Of a stretch of DNA of 64,000 nt, positions 1 through 7,748 are shown in pieces. The notes beneath the pieces were generated by a model. That model worked only from the letters and a program-made list of their open reading frames with translations, did not search any database and was not told the DNA's origin. This DNA is from CAMUQR01 sp963526735 (lineage in GTDB: Bacteria; Patescibacteriota; Saccharimonadia; Saccharimonadales; Saccharimonadaceae), in NCBI GenBank assembly GCA_963526735.1, contig CAURNU010000006.1:1-64000 (forward strand). Reading direction: 5' to 3'. The position numbers and the translations under genes are program-made. Position 1 is the first letter of the stretch, and each line of letters starts with the position of its first letter.

Positions 1-1
1 A

Positions 2-118
2 GCTAAAGCTTTGGTTGACGCTGCTCCAAGCGCTATCAAAGAAAACATCAGCAAAGACGAAGCTGAAGAAGCTAAAAAGAAGCTTGAAGAAGCTGGCGCA
101 ACCGTTGAGTTGGCATAG
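2..118 (+). CDS. rplL: Ribosomal protein bL12 (L7/L12), C-terminal end, partial
   Basis: This is the last 38 codons of a gene that begins before the window. The translation AKALVDAAPSAIKENISKDE followed by EAEEAKKKLEEAGATVELA is the characteristic end of the L7/L12 globular domain, which forms the ribosomal stalk and recruits GTPase translation factors. The gene ends with TAG and is followed by a clear intrinsic terminator, so it is the last gene of its transcription unit. The upstream part, probably with rplJ, is outside the window. Confidence 0.95.
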   Translation, partial: AKALVDAAPSAIKENISKDEAEEAKKKLEEAGATVELA

Positions 119-171
119 TTTAAATCATTTAAACTACATTTTTTATTAAAAACGATTAAATTGTATTTCGA

Positions 172-208
172 AAATCACCTGGCTGAACGCTGGGTGATTT
201 TTAGTTTT
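172..208 (+). terminator. Rho-independent terminator after rplL
   Basis: Perfect 8-bp stem AAATCACC / GGTGATTT with a 13-nt loop, running into a T-rich tail (TTTTTAGTTTT). It sits 54 nt after the rplL stop codon and ends that transcription unit. Confidence 0.85.
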
Positions 209-410
209 AATTTTGTGGTAAAAATGACATTTTTCTTGACAAGAAATGCGTGCTAGGAGGTTTTTGGAAAGCGTTTTGACCTCTGGCGCTGAATAACTTT
301 TTTAAACATTAGCGATTTTTTTCATTTTGTAAATGATAATTTTTACAACACTTTTGCTATAACTAGTGTTAAAGTTGTGGAAATTGATTTTTAGAAGTTG
401 ATTTTTATAA
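209..410. other. Gene-free spacer between rplL terminator and next promoter
   Basis: About 200 bases with no plausible ORF. An isolated TTGACA (236-241) lacks a good -10 at the right distance, and an AGGAGG (255-260) is not followed by a usable start codon. A weak 6-bp hairpin AACACT/AGTGTT lies at 347-370. Nothing here can be named with confidence. Confidence 0.4.
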
Positions 411-439
411 TTGACTTTTGTGGGTAATTTTGCTAAAAT
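411..439 (+). promoter_or_regulatory. Sigma70-type promoter for the 485 gene
   Basis: TTGACT (411-416), a 17-bp spacer, then TAAAAT (434-439) preceded by TG as an extended -10. The predicted transcription start is about 446, giving a roughly 40-nt leader that contains an AAGGA Shine-Dalgarno site before the ATG at 485. Confidence 0.75.
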
Positions 440-484
440 CGTTTTTGATATTACTAATTTAAAAACAGACAAGGAACTGCGAGA

Positions 485-997
485 ATGTCTGATTTACCAG
501 AGAAACAAATCAAACGATTACGAGCCTTGATTACCGAGGCCGAAACCAACTTGGCGGCTGCCAAGGAATTATTAATTAGCGTGATTGGCGACGAAGAAAC
601 CGTCTCAGTCGCGCAAACCATCAAAGAAGCCACCGGTCAAATTATTGAGGGCGTCTTCGATGGACAATCAATGATTGCCTCCACCGGCAAAACCTACCCC
701 GTACCCGCTAACTACGCCAGCAAATCAAAGCTAGTCGAGGGCGATGTTCTGAAATTAACCATCACCGAAGAAGGCAAATTCATGTACAAACAGATTGGCC
801 CAACCGAACGCAAGCAGGTGATCGGTACTTTGACCAACCAAGATGGTTTGTATTATGTCGAGGTCAACGGTAAAGAATACCGTATTTTGCTAGCTAGTGT
901 GACCTATTTCCGCTTAGAAATTGGCTCACAGGTGACGATTTTGATTCCAGCCGACAACCCAGATGCTACTTGGGCAGCGGTTGAAGCTAAACTGTAA
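485..997 (+). CDS. Conserved hypothetical protein with helical N-terminus and beta-rich C-terminus
   Basis: A 170-residue protein of unknown function. Residues 1-40 are charged and helix-forming (coiled-coil-like, starting MSDLPEKQIKRLRALITEAE). From about residue 55 on it is beta-rich with many glycines, including a segment GDVLKLTITEEGKF that resembles a small beta-barrel or OB-like domain. There is no signal peptide or membrane span, so it is probably cytoplasmic. It has its own promoter at 411-439 and an AAGGA site 9 nt before the ATG. It is monocistronic or cotranscribed with the DUF2797 gene 100 nt downstream. No catalytic motif is visible. OB-like nucleic-acid binding is only a guess. 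Confidence 0.75.
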   Translation: MSDLPEKQIKRLRALITEAETNLAAAKELLISVIGDEETVSVAQTIKEATGQIIEGVFDGQSMIASTGKTYPVPANYASKSKLVEGDVLKLTITEEGKFMYKQIGPTERKQVIGTLTNQDGLYYVEVNGKEYRILLASVTYFRLEIGSQVTILIPADNPDATWAAVEAKL

Positions 998-1100
998 TTT
1001 CTTAAAAACCAACAGCAACTCGTCAGACTAAAGGCGCAGTTTTAGTCGGGCGCTACGCTAAAAAACTATCACGATTTTAATAAAAAAGGGGACATGGGCG

Positions 1101-1985
1101 ATGAACGAATTTCAGATTTTGTCGTATGTTGGCTACTCACGCGACGAGAAGCCGTTTTGGATTATTAACTCAGCCAGTCAGGCCGTGCCGAGCAATATTG
1201 AACTGGGTAGCGAAATTTATATAGAGTTTAATACTCGGCAACGATTTTGCATCGGTTGGCACGATCTCGAAACCGGCGAAAATCACACCTGTCCGGATCA
1301 TGCCACACTCGAGCCAAAATACGAGCAGTGTCAAAAGTGTCAAGCCAGCACCGGCTTCAACGCCGCTTTTTATAATGCCGATAGTGTATCTGAAGTGCAA
1401 CAACGCCGAAACGCTCAACCGCATTTCGTGTATTTAGCGTATTTTTCACCAAATTTTACTAAAGTTGGCATTTCATTCGCTGGTCGAGGCTATGCGCGCT
1501 TGCTAGAGCAGGGGGCGCGTCAGGCGATCGTGCTGGACACTTTCAATTCAGCGCTGGTTGCTCGCCAATATGAGGCCGACATTTCGAAACTCGGTAATTT
1601 TGTCGAAAATGTCAAAATCAGCAAAAAGCTAGAACTGCTCAGCCAAGAATACGACGAAGAAATCGCCAAACGCTGTTTGTTTAATGCCAAAGATGCGGTT
1701 GAACAAGCACTTGATTTTCAGTTCAAAGACCCTAAGTGGCTGAATCTTGATTCGCATTATTTTGTGGCGGATTTTGATAAAAGTCGTCTCGATAACATCG
1801 TCGATTTGTCCGGCACAGATAAAATCACCGGCCGAATTGTTGGCTTAGTCGGCTCAACTCTACTGTGCGATTACCAACAAACTATCGTCGCTTTACCTCT
1901 GAAAAAGCTCACTGGTTATCCATTTATCATGCGTCAAGAAATTGGTGAAATCGAATTACCGACTCAACAGTTTAGTCTGTTTTAA
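1101..1985 (+). CDS. DUF2797 family protein
   Basis: 294 residues. The central part matches the DUF2797 pattern: a cysteine cluster CPDHATLEPKYEQCQKC (about 64-80), then HFVYLAYFSPNFTKVGIS and an R...LLEQGARQA segment. DUF2797 is related to GIY-YIG-like folds and is conserved but of unproven function. The cysteines and the His/Arg/Lys pattern suggest a zinc-stabilised nucleic-acid enzyme; that is inference. It is cytoplasmic, without a signal peptide. A purine-rich stretch AAAAAAGGGGAC precedes the start. It lies 17 nt upstream of the DpnI-like gene in the same direction, so the two may be cotranscribed. Confidence 0.8.
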   Translation: MNEFQILSYVGYSRDEKPFWIINSASQAVPSNIELGSEIYIEFNTRQRFCIGWHDLETGENHTCPDHATLEPKYEQCQKCQASTGFNAAFYNADSVSEVQQRRNAQPHFVYLAYFSPNFTKVGISFAGRGYARLLEQGARQAIVLDTFNSALVARQYEADISKLGNFVENVKISKKLELLSQEYDEEIAKRCLFNAKDAVEQALDFQFKDPKWLNLDSHYFVADFDKSRLDNIVDLSGTDKITGRIVGLVGSTLLCDYQQTIVALPLKKLTGYPFIMRQEIGEIELPTQQFSLF

Positions 1986-2002
1986 TATCCCTAAAGCATA
2001 TC

Positions 2003-2773
2003 ATGCAACTAACTTTTAACACATCACTCGCCAGTAAATACACTAGCTCATCACAAAAAATTCGAGTTTTGACAGAAGATTGGGTTAGCAGAACGGCTTT
2101 TTGTCCAAAATGTGGGCAGAATAAAATTTTTCGATATGAAAATAATCGACCAGTGGCAGACTTCTATTGTCAAAACTGTAGGGAAGAGTATGAACTAAAA
2201 AGCAAAAAAGGCGAAATTGGCACAAAAATTGTTGATGGAGCCTACAAAACTATGATAGACAGGCTCGGTTCAAGCACCAATCCAAATTTTTTCATATTAA
2301 GTTATAACCTGTCGTCGTATACTGTTAGAAATTTTTTAGTTATCCCAAAGCACTTTTTCGTTCCCGAAATTATAGAGAAACGAAAGCCTTTAGCCGAGAC
2401 AGCTCGACGAGCTGGCTGGGTTGGTTGCAATATATTACTAAACAGCATTCCCGAAGCTGGCAAGGTTTTTATAGTTCGAAACGGCATCATCATACCACGG
2501 CAAGAGGTGACAGAAAAATGGCAGAGAATGACTTTCCTAGGAGACCAGAGAGAATTAAACACAAAGGGTTGGCTCTTGGATGTTATACGCTGTATTGAAA
2601 AACTCAACAAAAAGAGTTTCAATCTAGGGGAAATTTACCAATTTGAACGAGAATTATCAATTCTTCACCCAGACAACAATCACATCAAAGACAAAATCCG
2701 ACAACAGCTCCAAATATTGCGTGATAAAAATTATCTTGAATTTACATCAAGAGGCCATTACCGCTTGACATAA
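2003..2773 (+). CDS. dpnC: DpnI-type methyl-dependent restriction endonuclease (cuts Gm6ATC)
   Basis: 256 residues, essentially the length of DpnI (254), with near-colinear similarity throughout: SQKIRVLTEDWV, ENNRPVADFYC, EYELKSKKGEI, RRAGWVGCNI and KDKIRQQLQILRDK. DpnI cuts GATC only when adenine is methylated on both strands, so it restricts Dam-methylated foreign DNA. PD-(D/E)XK catalytic residues D53, E64 and K66 are present, as are the zinc ligands C34, C37, C56 and C59. The C-terminal third is the winged-helix methyl-DNA reader. No GATC methyltransferase lies nearby and GATC sites are common in this window, so the host DNA is presumably unmethylated at GATC. Richer AGA/ATA codon use than its neighbours suggests horizontal acquisition, perhaps from Firmicutes. 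Confidence 0.95.
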   Translation: MQLTFNTSLASKYTSSSQKIRVLTEDWVSRTAFCPKCGQNKIFRYENNRPVADFYCQNCREEYELKSKKGEIGTKIVDGAYKTMIDRLGSSTNPNFFILSYNLSSYTVRNFLVIPKHFFVPEIIEKRKPLAETARRAGWVGCNILLNSIPEAGKVFIVRNGIIIPRQEVTEKWQRMTFLGDQRELNTKGWLLDVIRCIEKLNKKSFNLGEIYQFERELSILHPDNNHIKDKIRQQLQILRDKNYLEFTSRGHYRLT

Positions 2774-2799
2774 GCTTTATTTTGATCAAAAATTAAGCT

Positions 2800-2997
2800 A
2801 TGACACAAAATCATTATCCAGAGCATGCATGCCAAAAATGTGGTAGCACTAGAAAACTAGTCGAAATCATTATTGATGACGAATTTGTATGGAACGAAAA
2901 AGAAACTCGGTATGAGCCTGTGCAATTTTCCGATAAGTTTGAGCACACTGGCAATGAATATTGTGCAAACTGTAGACAAGACTGGACCGGACTTTAG
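2800..2997 (+). CDS. Small zinc-ribbon protein downstream of dpnC
   Basis: 65 residues with two CxxC pairs, CQKC (11-14) and CANC (near 56-59), separated by an acidic beta-rich linker. This is the layout of a small zinc ribbon. It starts 26 nt after the DpnI-like gene on the same strand and is probably cotranscribed. It does not obviously match DpnD, the usual second gene of dpnI cassettes. Function is unknown; a DNA- or protein-binding role is inferred only from the zinc ribbon. Confidence 0.65.
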   Translation: MTQNHYPEHACQKCGSTRKLVEIIIDDEFVWNEKETRYEPVQFSDKFEHTGNEYCANCRQDWTGL

Positions 2998-3127
2998 AGT
3001 GGGCGACTGGATTTTGGGTAAAGAAATCACAAGAACATAATTTTTTACTCATCATGCATGAGCATTTATTTGTTTTTCAGAAATAATGAATTCTTTAAAA
3101 ATCACAACAACCAGGTGGGTGGTTTTG

Positions 3128-3136
3128 TGCTAAAAT
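3128..3136 (+). promoter_or_regulatory. Extended -10 promoter of dnaX (leaderless)
   Basis: TG-C-TAAAAT ends 8 nt before the dnaX ATG at 3145, with no good -35. The transcription start would fall at or next to the A of the ATG, and no Shine-Dalgarno site is present. Confidence 0.65.
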
Positions 3137-3144
3137 AATATCAA

Positions 3145-4590
3145 ATGCAGGCGTTATATCGAAAATATCGCCCCAAGAGCTTCGATGAGGTTGTGGGGCA
3201 GAGTCAAGTGACCGACATTCTGAAATTGGCCGTTGAGAATCAACGCATTAGCCATGGCTATTTGTTGGTGGGACCGCGTGGAGTGGGCAAAACCAGCATC
3301 GCGCGGATTTTAGCATATAGCATAAATGATATAGAATACCGGCTGGATGATAGCAATATTGACATCATTGAGATTGACGCCGCCTCTAATACTAGCGTTG
3401 ATAATATCCGTGACATTATCGAAAAAGCTTATATCGCACCCGTTCAAGCTAAATATAAGATTTATATCATAGATGAGGTTCACATGCTGTCAAAGTCAGC
3501 GTTCAATGCTTTTTTGAAATTACTAGAAGAACCGCCAAAACACGTGATTTTTATCTTAGCCACGACTGACGAACACAAGATTCCAGCGACTATTATTAGC
3601 CGAACTCAACGGTTTGTGTTTCGAAAAATCGACAATCAATCCATTATCACTCAGTTACGCAAGATTGCCGACGCCGAACAGATTAAAATCAGTGACGCGG
3701 GACTTGAGTCAATCGCTGTCGCTTCGACTGGTGGTTTACGCGACGCTATCAATCTACTTGATCAATTATCAAGCCTAGCGGGCGATGGTCAAGTTATCGA
3801 TCAGGATTTAATCAATAAATTAACCGGTACAATTGATCAGCAGTCCCTAAAAAACCTCTTAGCTAATTATCAGCAAGGTAAGCTTTTCGAACTAATCGAA
3901 ATCATTAATCAACTCCTGAGCGAAAACTTCACCAGCGTTGAGATTGCGAAACAGCTAGCCCACGTCGCTAAGCAAGATTTAATCAGCCATCCAAGCAATT
4001 TACAGCTGATTACCGAGCTACTCAAAGTCGAAAAATCTAGTATGCCCGATCTCGAATTAATCGTGGCTCTAGGTTCAAATTTTGCCATTGCTGACAAGGC
4101 GAAAATCACCGAAGCTGTCATCGAAAAAACCAACCAGCAGGCCACGCAAGCTCCCACGCCAACGATTACTACTGCGCCATCGACCACTACCGCATCAACC
4201 CCAACATCAGCCGACACCACACCAGTACCAAACCCGAAAAACGCCACATCACCAGTCGCTCCCGCCAAGTCAATCAGCTCCTTTAAAAAAGACGATTTCT
4301 TAAAATACATCAAGAAAAATCACTTAGCGATTTATGGTATTCTCGACAAGGCTGAGCTAATTTTTCAACAAAATGATTTAATTATTAAAGTTGCCAACGC
4401 CTTCGCTATGAAGCGTTTATCCGACCCTAAACATTTCACAAACCTACAAAAAAGCCTCGCGGAATTTGGTTTAGATAACTACGAAATCAAAATTGTCACC
4501 GAAGCCGGCTCAGCCGACGCCAAAGCTAGTCAAATCGAAGCGGTTATTGATATAATGGGTGGCGGAGAAGAGGTGAATTTAGATGAGTGA
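3145..4590 (+). CDS. dnaX: DNA polymerase III subunit gamma/tau, zinc module missing
   Basis: 481 residues. This is the clamp-loader ATPase of the replicative polymerase. Walker A GPRGVGKTS is at 43-51, Walker B IIDEVHML near 107-114, sensor 1 TTDEH, and the arginine-finger context ISRTQRF follows. Residues about 325-375 form a Thr/Pro/Ala-rich linker, and the last 100 residues form a folded tail domain typical of tau-like proteins. The usual four-cysteine zinc module between ARILA and EIDAASNT is absent: only about 15 non-cysteine residues link them. No classical A-AAA-AAG frameshift site in the right frame was found, so probably only one product is made. It overlaps dnaB by 8 nt, which implies translational coupling. 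Confidence 0.95.
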   Translation: MQALYRKYRPKSFDEVVGQSQVTDILKLAVENQRISHGYLLVGPRGVGKTSIARILAYSINDIEYRLDDSNIDIIEIDAASNTSVDNIRDIIEKAYIAPVQAKYKIYIIDEVHMLSKSAFNAFLKLLEEPPKHVIFILATTDEHKIPATIISRTQRFVFRKIDNQSIITQLRKIADAEQIKISDAGLESIAVASTGGLRDAINLLDQLSSLAGDGQVIDQDLINKLTGTIDQQSLKNLLANYQQGKLFELIEIINQLLSENFTSVEIAKQLAHVAKQDLISHPSNLQLITELLKVEKSSMPDLELIVALGSNFAIADKAKITEAVIEKTNQQATQAPTPTITTAPSTTTASTPTSADTTPVPNPKNATSPVAPAKSISSFKKDDFLKYIKKNHLAIYGILDKAELIFQQNDLIIKVANAFAMKRLSDPKHFTNLQKSLAEFGLDNYEIKIVTEAGSADAKASQIEAVIDIMGGGEEVNLDE

Positions 4591-5926
4591 AACAACCGGA
4601 CGGTTAATTCCGCAGAACTTAGAGGCCGAAAAAAGCGTTCTCGGTGCGATTTTAATTGATGAAAGCGTCATTAGCGACATTGTCACCGTGGTTAAACCGC
4701 GCGATTTTTACGAGTCAAAGCATCAAGCGATTTTTGATGCGATGTTGAAATTATTTGAAAAATCATCACCGATTGACTTGCTAACCCTAACCGATCAGCT
4801 CAAAAAAAATAAAGATTTGACCAAAATCGGTGGCTCGGCTTATCTAGCGGAACTGACGAACTACGTGCCAACCGCTTCACACGCCGAAGCCTACGCCAAA
4901 ATGGTCGCCCAAACCGCAACTAGACGACGCCTGATTAAAGCTTCGTCGAGTATTACCGATTTAGCCTATGAAGAAGGCACGACTGTCGATGAACTATTAG
5001 GCAAGGCCGAAAAAGAAATCTTCAGCGTATCTGATTCGAACTCGGTTGGCGATCTGGTATCGCTTGAGGATATTTTAACGGAGAGTTTTGATCGTATCGA
5101 AGCTCTACACAAAAACCAAGGCGCTCTCCGTGGCGTGTCGACCGGCTACCGTGATCTTGATAATATGACAGCTGGATTTCAGCGGTCGGATTTGTTAATT
5201 CTGGCAGCGCGCCCAGCCATGGGTAAAACCACTTTTGTGACCAACTTAGCCTACAACGTGGCAACTATCGCCAAACAACCAGTCTTATTTTTCAGCTTAG
5301 AGATGAGTAAAGAGCAGTTGGTGGATCGTATGCTAGCTGATGCGTCCGGAGTTGATTCCTGGAAAATTCGCACCGGCAATTTGAACGACGAGGATTTTTC
5401 GAAATTATCCGAGGCGATGGGGGAAATGGCTGAAGCACCAATTATGATCGACGACACGCCAGGTTTGTCGATTTTAGAAATGCGCACCAAAGCCCGCCGC
5501 GCCGCTCACAACCGCGAACTAGGATTGATTATCGTTGACTACCTCCAGCTGATGCAAGCATCGACTCGCTCCAACGACGGTAACCGCGTGCAAGAAGTGT
5601 CAGAAATATCCCGTGGTTTGAAGTTGATTGCTCGCGAATTAAACGTCCCGGTGGTTGCCCTCAGTCAGTTGTCACGTACTGTTGAAAACCGCAACCCGAA
5701 GATCCCACAACTGGCCGATCTGCGTGAATCTGGTTCGATCGAGCAGGATGCCGATATTGTGATGTTTATTTATCGCGAAGCGTATTACGAACCGGAAACC
5801 GAACGCCAAAATATCACCGATCTGATCATCGCTAAGCACCGTAATGGTCCAGTTGGTAAGGTTGAGCTTTATTTCCACCCAGAACGTTTACGTTTTATGA
5901 GTTTAGATAAAGACCACACCGATTAA
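4583..5926 (+). CDS. dnaB: Replicative DNA helicase DnaB
   Basis: 447 residues, normal DnaB length. An N-terminal helical domain (from NLEAEKSVLGAILID) is followed by a linker and the RecA-like motor with Walker A ARPAMGKTTF (about 211-220), H2 FFSLEM, Walker B LIIVDYLQLM and the H3/H4 segment SQLSRTVENR. It unwinds DNA ahead of the replisome as a hexamer. The ATG lies inside the last codons of dnaX (8-nt overlap), so the two are an operon. No intein or insertion is seen. Confidence 0.97.
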   Translation: MSETTGRLIPQNLEAEKSVLGAILIDESVISDIVTVVKPRDFYESKHQAIFDAMLKLFEKSSPIDLLTLTDQLKKNKDLTKIGGSAYLAELTNYVPTASHAEAYAKMVAQTATRRRLIKASSSITDLAYEEGTTVDELLGKAEKEIFSVSDSNSVGDLVSLEDILTESFDRIEALHKNQGALRGVSTGYRDLDNMTAGFQRSDLLILAARPAMGKTTFVTNLAYNVATIAKQPVLFFSLEMSKEQLVDRMLADASGVDSWKIRTGNLNDEDFSKLSEAMGEMAEAPIMIDDTPGLSILEMRTKARRAAHNRELGLIIVDYLQLMQASTRSNDGNRVQEVSEISRGLKLIARELNVPVVALSQLSRTVENRNPKIPQLADLRESGSIEQDADIVMFIYREAYYEPETERQNITDLIIAKHRNGPVGKVELYFHPERLRFMSLDKDHTD

Positions 5927-5930
5927 ATAT

Positions 5931-5938
5931 GTTAAAAT
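5931..5938 (+). promoter_or_regulatory. -10 element directly upstream of the 5945 gene
   Basis: TAAAAT at 5933-5938 in the context TGT-TAAAAT, six nt before the ATG at 5945. This implies a leaderless transcript starting inside the short dnaB spacer. Confidence 0.55.
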
Positions 5939-5944
5939 AGAGGT

Positions 5945-7411
5945 ATGAAAAAAGAGATTATCTCCTATCGCCTATATAATTGGCGTTATATAATTGCTCA
6001 TTTGGCGGTTATTGGGCTCTTTGCGGGGCTAGTTGGCTTGATGTTTTGGTATGCACCAGCCGGCCTGCGCCAAGCCGAAATTAACCAAGTTGCTAGTTTA
6101 AACTTCAAAACTTTGTTTTCTGGCCAAAACATCATTGATTTTCCGTATAAATTATTGCAATTAGCTGGACTAAAGTTTTTCGGATTATCGACTTTAACAG
6201 TGAAATTACCGTCGTTGATTTTTGGCGGTTTGTCACTACTAGGGTTTTTCTGGTTAATTGCGCATTGGATTAATCGCAAAACTGCCTTGATTGCCAGCGC
6301 CATTGTGATGTCGACCAGTCAGCTGATGATTATGATTCAAGATGGCACGCCGAGAATTATGTTTATTTTTTGGCAAATCGTGATTATGATTTTACTCACA
6401 AAAATCAGCCAATTTTTACCAGACATCCAACAGCTCAAAGCCAACAAAAACAAAGCTACCTTGGCGTTAATTTTACCTGCGCTCGGTGTTGTGCTCGGTT
6501 TGAGCATTTACACGCCGATGGTGCTGTTTTTGCCATTATTGTTGGTTGGTTTATCACTTGGACATCCAAAACCACGATTGCTAATTAAACAGTTCAATCT
6601 GCGCTTGCTGTTGCCAGGAATTATTGGTTTTATTCTGATTATCAGTCCGTTATTACTCCAAATTATCACTCAGCCATCAATTATTAAGCTATTAATCAAT
6701 CTCCAACCCACGCCAGCGAATATTTTCCAGCCATTGATTGATGTGGTCAATTTTTGGTCAGCGCGACCGGAGTTTTTGACACAACCAATTTTCGGACTAG
6801 GGGCGCTAGTCTTAGCCATTATCGGCGCATTTACTCTGGGGCAACAATATTTCTCGGTGCGCAGTATGGCGATTTTTTATCTAACCTTAATTAATCTGAT
6901 TATCTGCCTGTCGCTCTCACACAACCCAAGTATTGTGCTATGGCTACCACTGGCAATGATGATTGCTTATGGTATTCACTCGATTACGCTAAGTTGGATG
7001 ACGATTTTTCCGCTCAATCCATACCCGCGAGTGTTTGGTAGTCTGGTGATTAGTTTGATGATGGTGATTTTGTCACTGACTGGCATTGATATTTTACTCA
7101 AAAACTACGCCTACACCCCGAACCTTGCTAGCCAATTTCGACAAGATTTGCACTTGCTTGACCAACAACTTCGCACTGACAAGCCAACCGATTTATTAGT
7201 GGCTGATCAAGCCGAGCTAGATTTTTATAAACATCTCAAAAAGAACAATCTGCAAGTTAAAATTTTTGATAATCACGCCGATTATTCGCGCGCAATTTTT
7301 ACTAAAAAAGCTTTTCAAAACACCACTAGCTTAACCGCGTCGGCGATTATTAACGACAGTCATAGTCAAGATTCTGATCGTTTCTACCTCTACCAAAAAA
7401 ACCAAAATTAA
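5945..7411 (+). CDS. Polytopic membrane protein, GT-C glycosyltransferase-like
   Basis: 488 residues with about ten hydrophobic segments across residues 15-385, and a soluble tail from about 400. The layout (a first span, then an extracytoplasmic loop with a charged APAGLRQAEINQ segment, then repeated spans) resembles ArnT/PMT-type GT-C glycosyltransferases (GT39/GT83-like), which move sugars from polyprenyl phosphate to surface acceptors. The catalytic acidic pair is not clear: only the loop glutamate in QAEIN stands out. The family call is therefore tentative. It follows dnaB by 18 nt but has its own -10, so it is probably not functionally linked to replication. Confidence 0.6.
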   Translation: MKKEIISYRLYNWRYIIAHLAVIGLFAGLVGLMFWYAPAGLRQAEINQVASLNFKTLFSGQNIIDFPYKLLQLAGLKFFGLSTLTVKLPSLIFGGLSLLGFFWLIAHWINRKTALIASAIVMSTSQLMIMIQDGTPRIMFIFWQIVIMILLTKISQFLPDIQQLKANKNKATLALILPALGVVLGLSIYTPMVLFLPLLLVGLSLGHPKPRLLIKQFNLRLLLPGIIGFILIISPLLLQIITQPSIIKLLINLQPTPANIFQPLIDVVNFWSARPEFLTQPIFGLGALVLAIIGAFTLGQQYFSVRSMAIFYLTLINLIICLSLSHNPSIVLWLPLAMMIAYGIHSITLSWMTIFPLNPYPRVFGSLVISLMMVILSLTGIDILLKNYAYTPNLASQFRQDLHLLDQQLRTDKPTDLLVADQAELDFYKHLKKNNLQVKIFDNHADYSRAIFTKKAFQNTTSLTASAIINDSHSQDSDRFYLYQKNQN

Positions 7412-7413
7412 GA

Positions 7414-7419
7414 TATAAT
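7414..7419 (+). promoter_or_regulatory. -10 TATAAT for the ybaB-recR operon
   Basis: TATAAT (7414-7419) lies 36 nt before the ybaB ATG. The transcript has a normal leader with a strong AAAAGGAG Shine-Dalgarno site (about 7440-7447). Confidence 0.6.
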
Positions 7420-7454
7420 AAGCTTATCGACAATAACCAGAAAAGGAGTTTTTT

Positions 7455-7745
7455 ATGGCTTTTGACCAAATGAAAATGTTAAACGATTTACGTAAAGCCC
7501 AAAAAGAATTAGCAAAAGAAATTATCGAAGTTGAAGCTGGTGACGGCGCTGTCACTGTGCAAATTAGCGGTGAATTAAAGATTAAAGATTTAAAAGTCAA
7601 TCCTGAGATGATCGATCTTGATAACATCGAAGAAACTGAAGAATATATCAAAGCTGCGATTCGCGACGGCATGGCTAAAGCGCAAGAAATCGCTGCCGAA
7701 AAAATGAAGCCTTTTATGGGCGGACTCAGCGGTTTAGGACTATAG
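7455..7745 (+). CDS. ybaB: YbaB/EbfC family nucleoid-associated protein
   Basis: 96 residues. The N-terminus MAFDQMKMLNDLRKAQKELA and the core GDGAVTVQISGELKIKDLKV are typical of the YbaB/EbfC family, small dimeric proteins that bind DNA and often sit next to recR. It has an AAAAGGAG ribosome-binding site with good spacing. recR starts 3 nt after the stop, which is the common ybaB-recR arrangement. Confidence 0.95.
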   Translation: MAFDQMKMLNDLRKAQKELAKEIIEVEAGDGAVTVQISGELKIKDLKVNPEMIDLDNIEETEEYIKAAIRDGMAKAQEIAAEKMKPFMGGLSGLGL

Positions 7746-7748
7746 TTA

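Noticed and set aside
236..260. TTGACA plus AGGAGG as a small-gene promoter and SD after rplL
   Set aside because: No -10 at a proper distance and no start codon within reach of the AGGAGG.
357..369. 13-nt match CTATAACTAGTGT near 357 and 12831
   Set aside because: Short, AT-rich, only two copies, and no common context; chance is likely.
1170..1424. Opposite-strand ORF within the DUF2797 gene
   Set aside because: Shadow of a well-supported gene; no family resemblance or promoter. The same reasoning excludes the many other antisense frames.
2870..3055. Minus-strand ORF over the zinc-ribbon gene
   Set aside because: It overlaps the more plausible CxxC protein on the plus strand and has no recognisable features.
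4278..4292. Programmed frameshift in dnaX at TTTAAAAAAGAC
   Set aside because: The six-A run is in the frame AAA AAA G, not the A AAA AAG pattern, and no strong downstream hairpin was seen. Six A residues are also short for transcriptional slippage.
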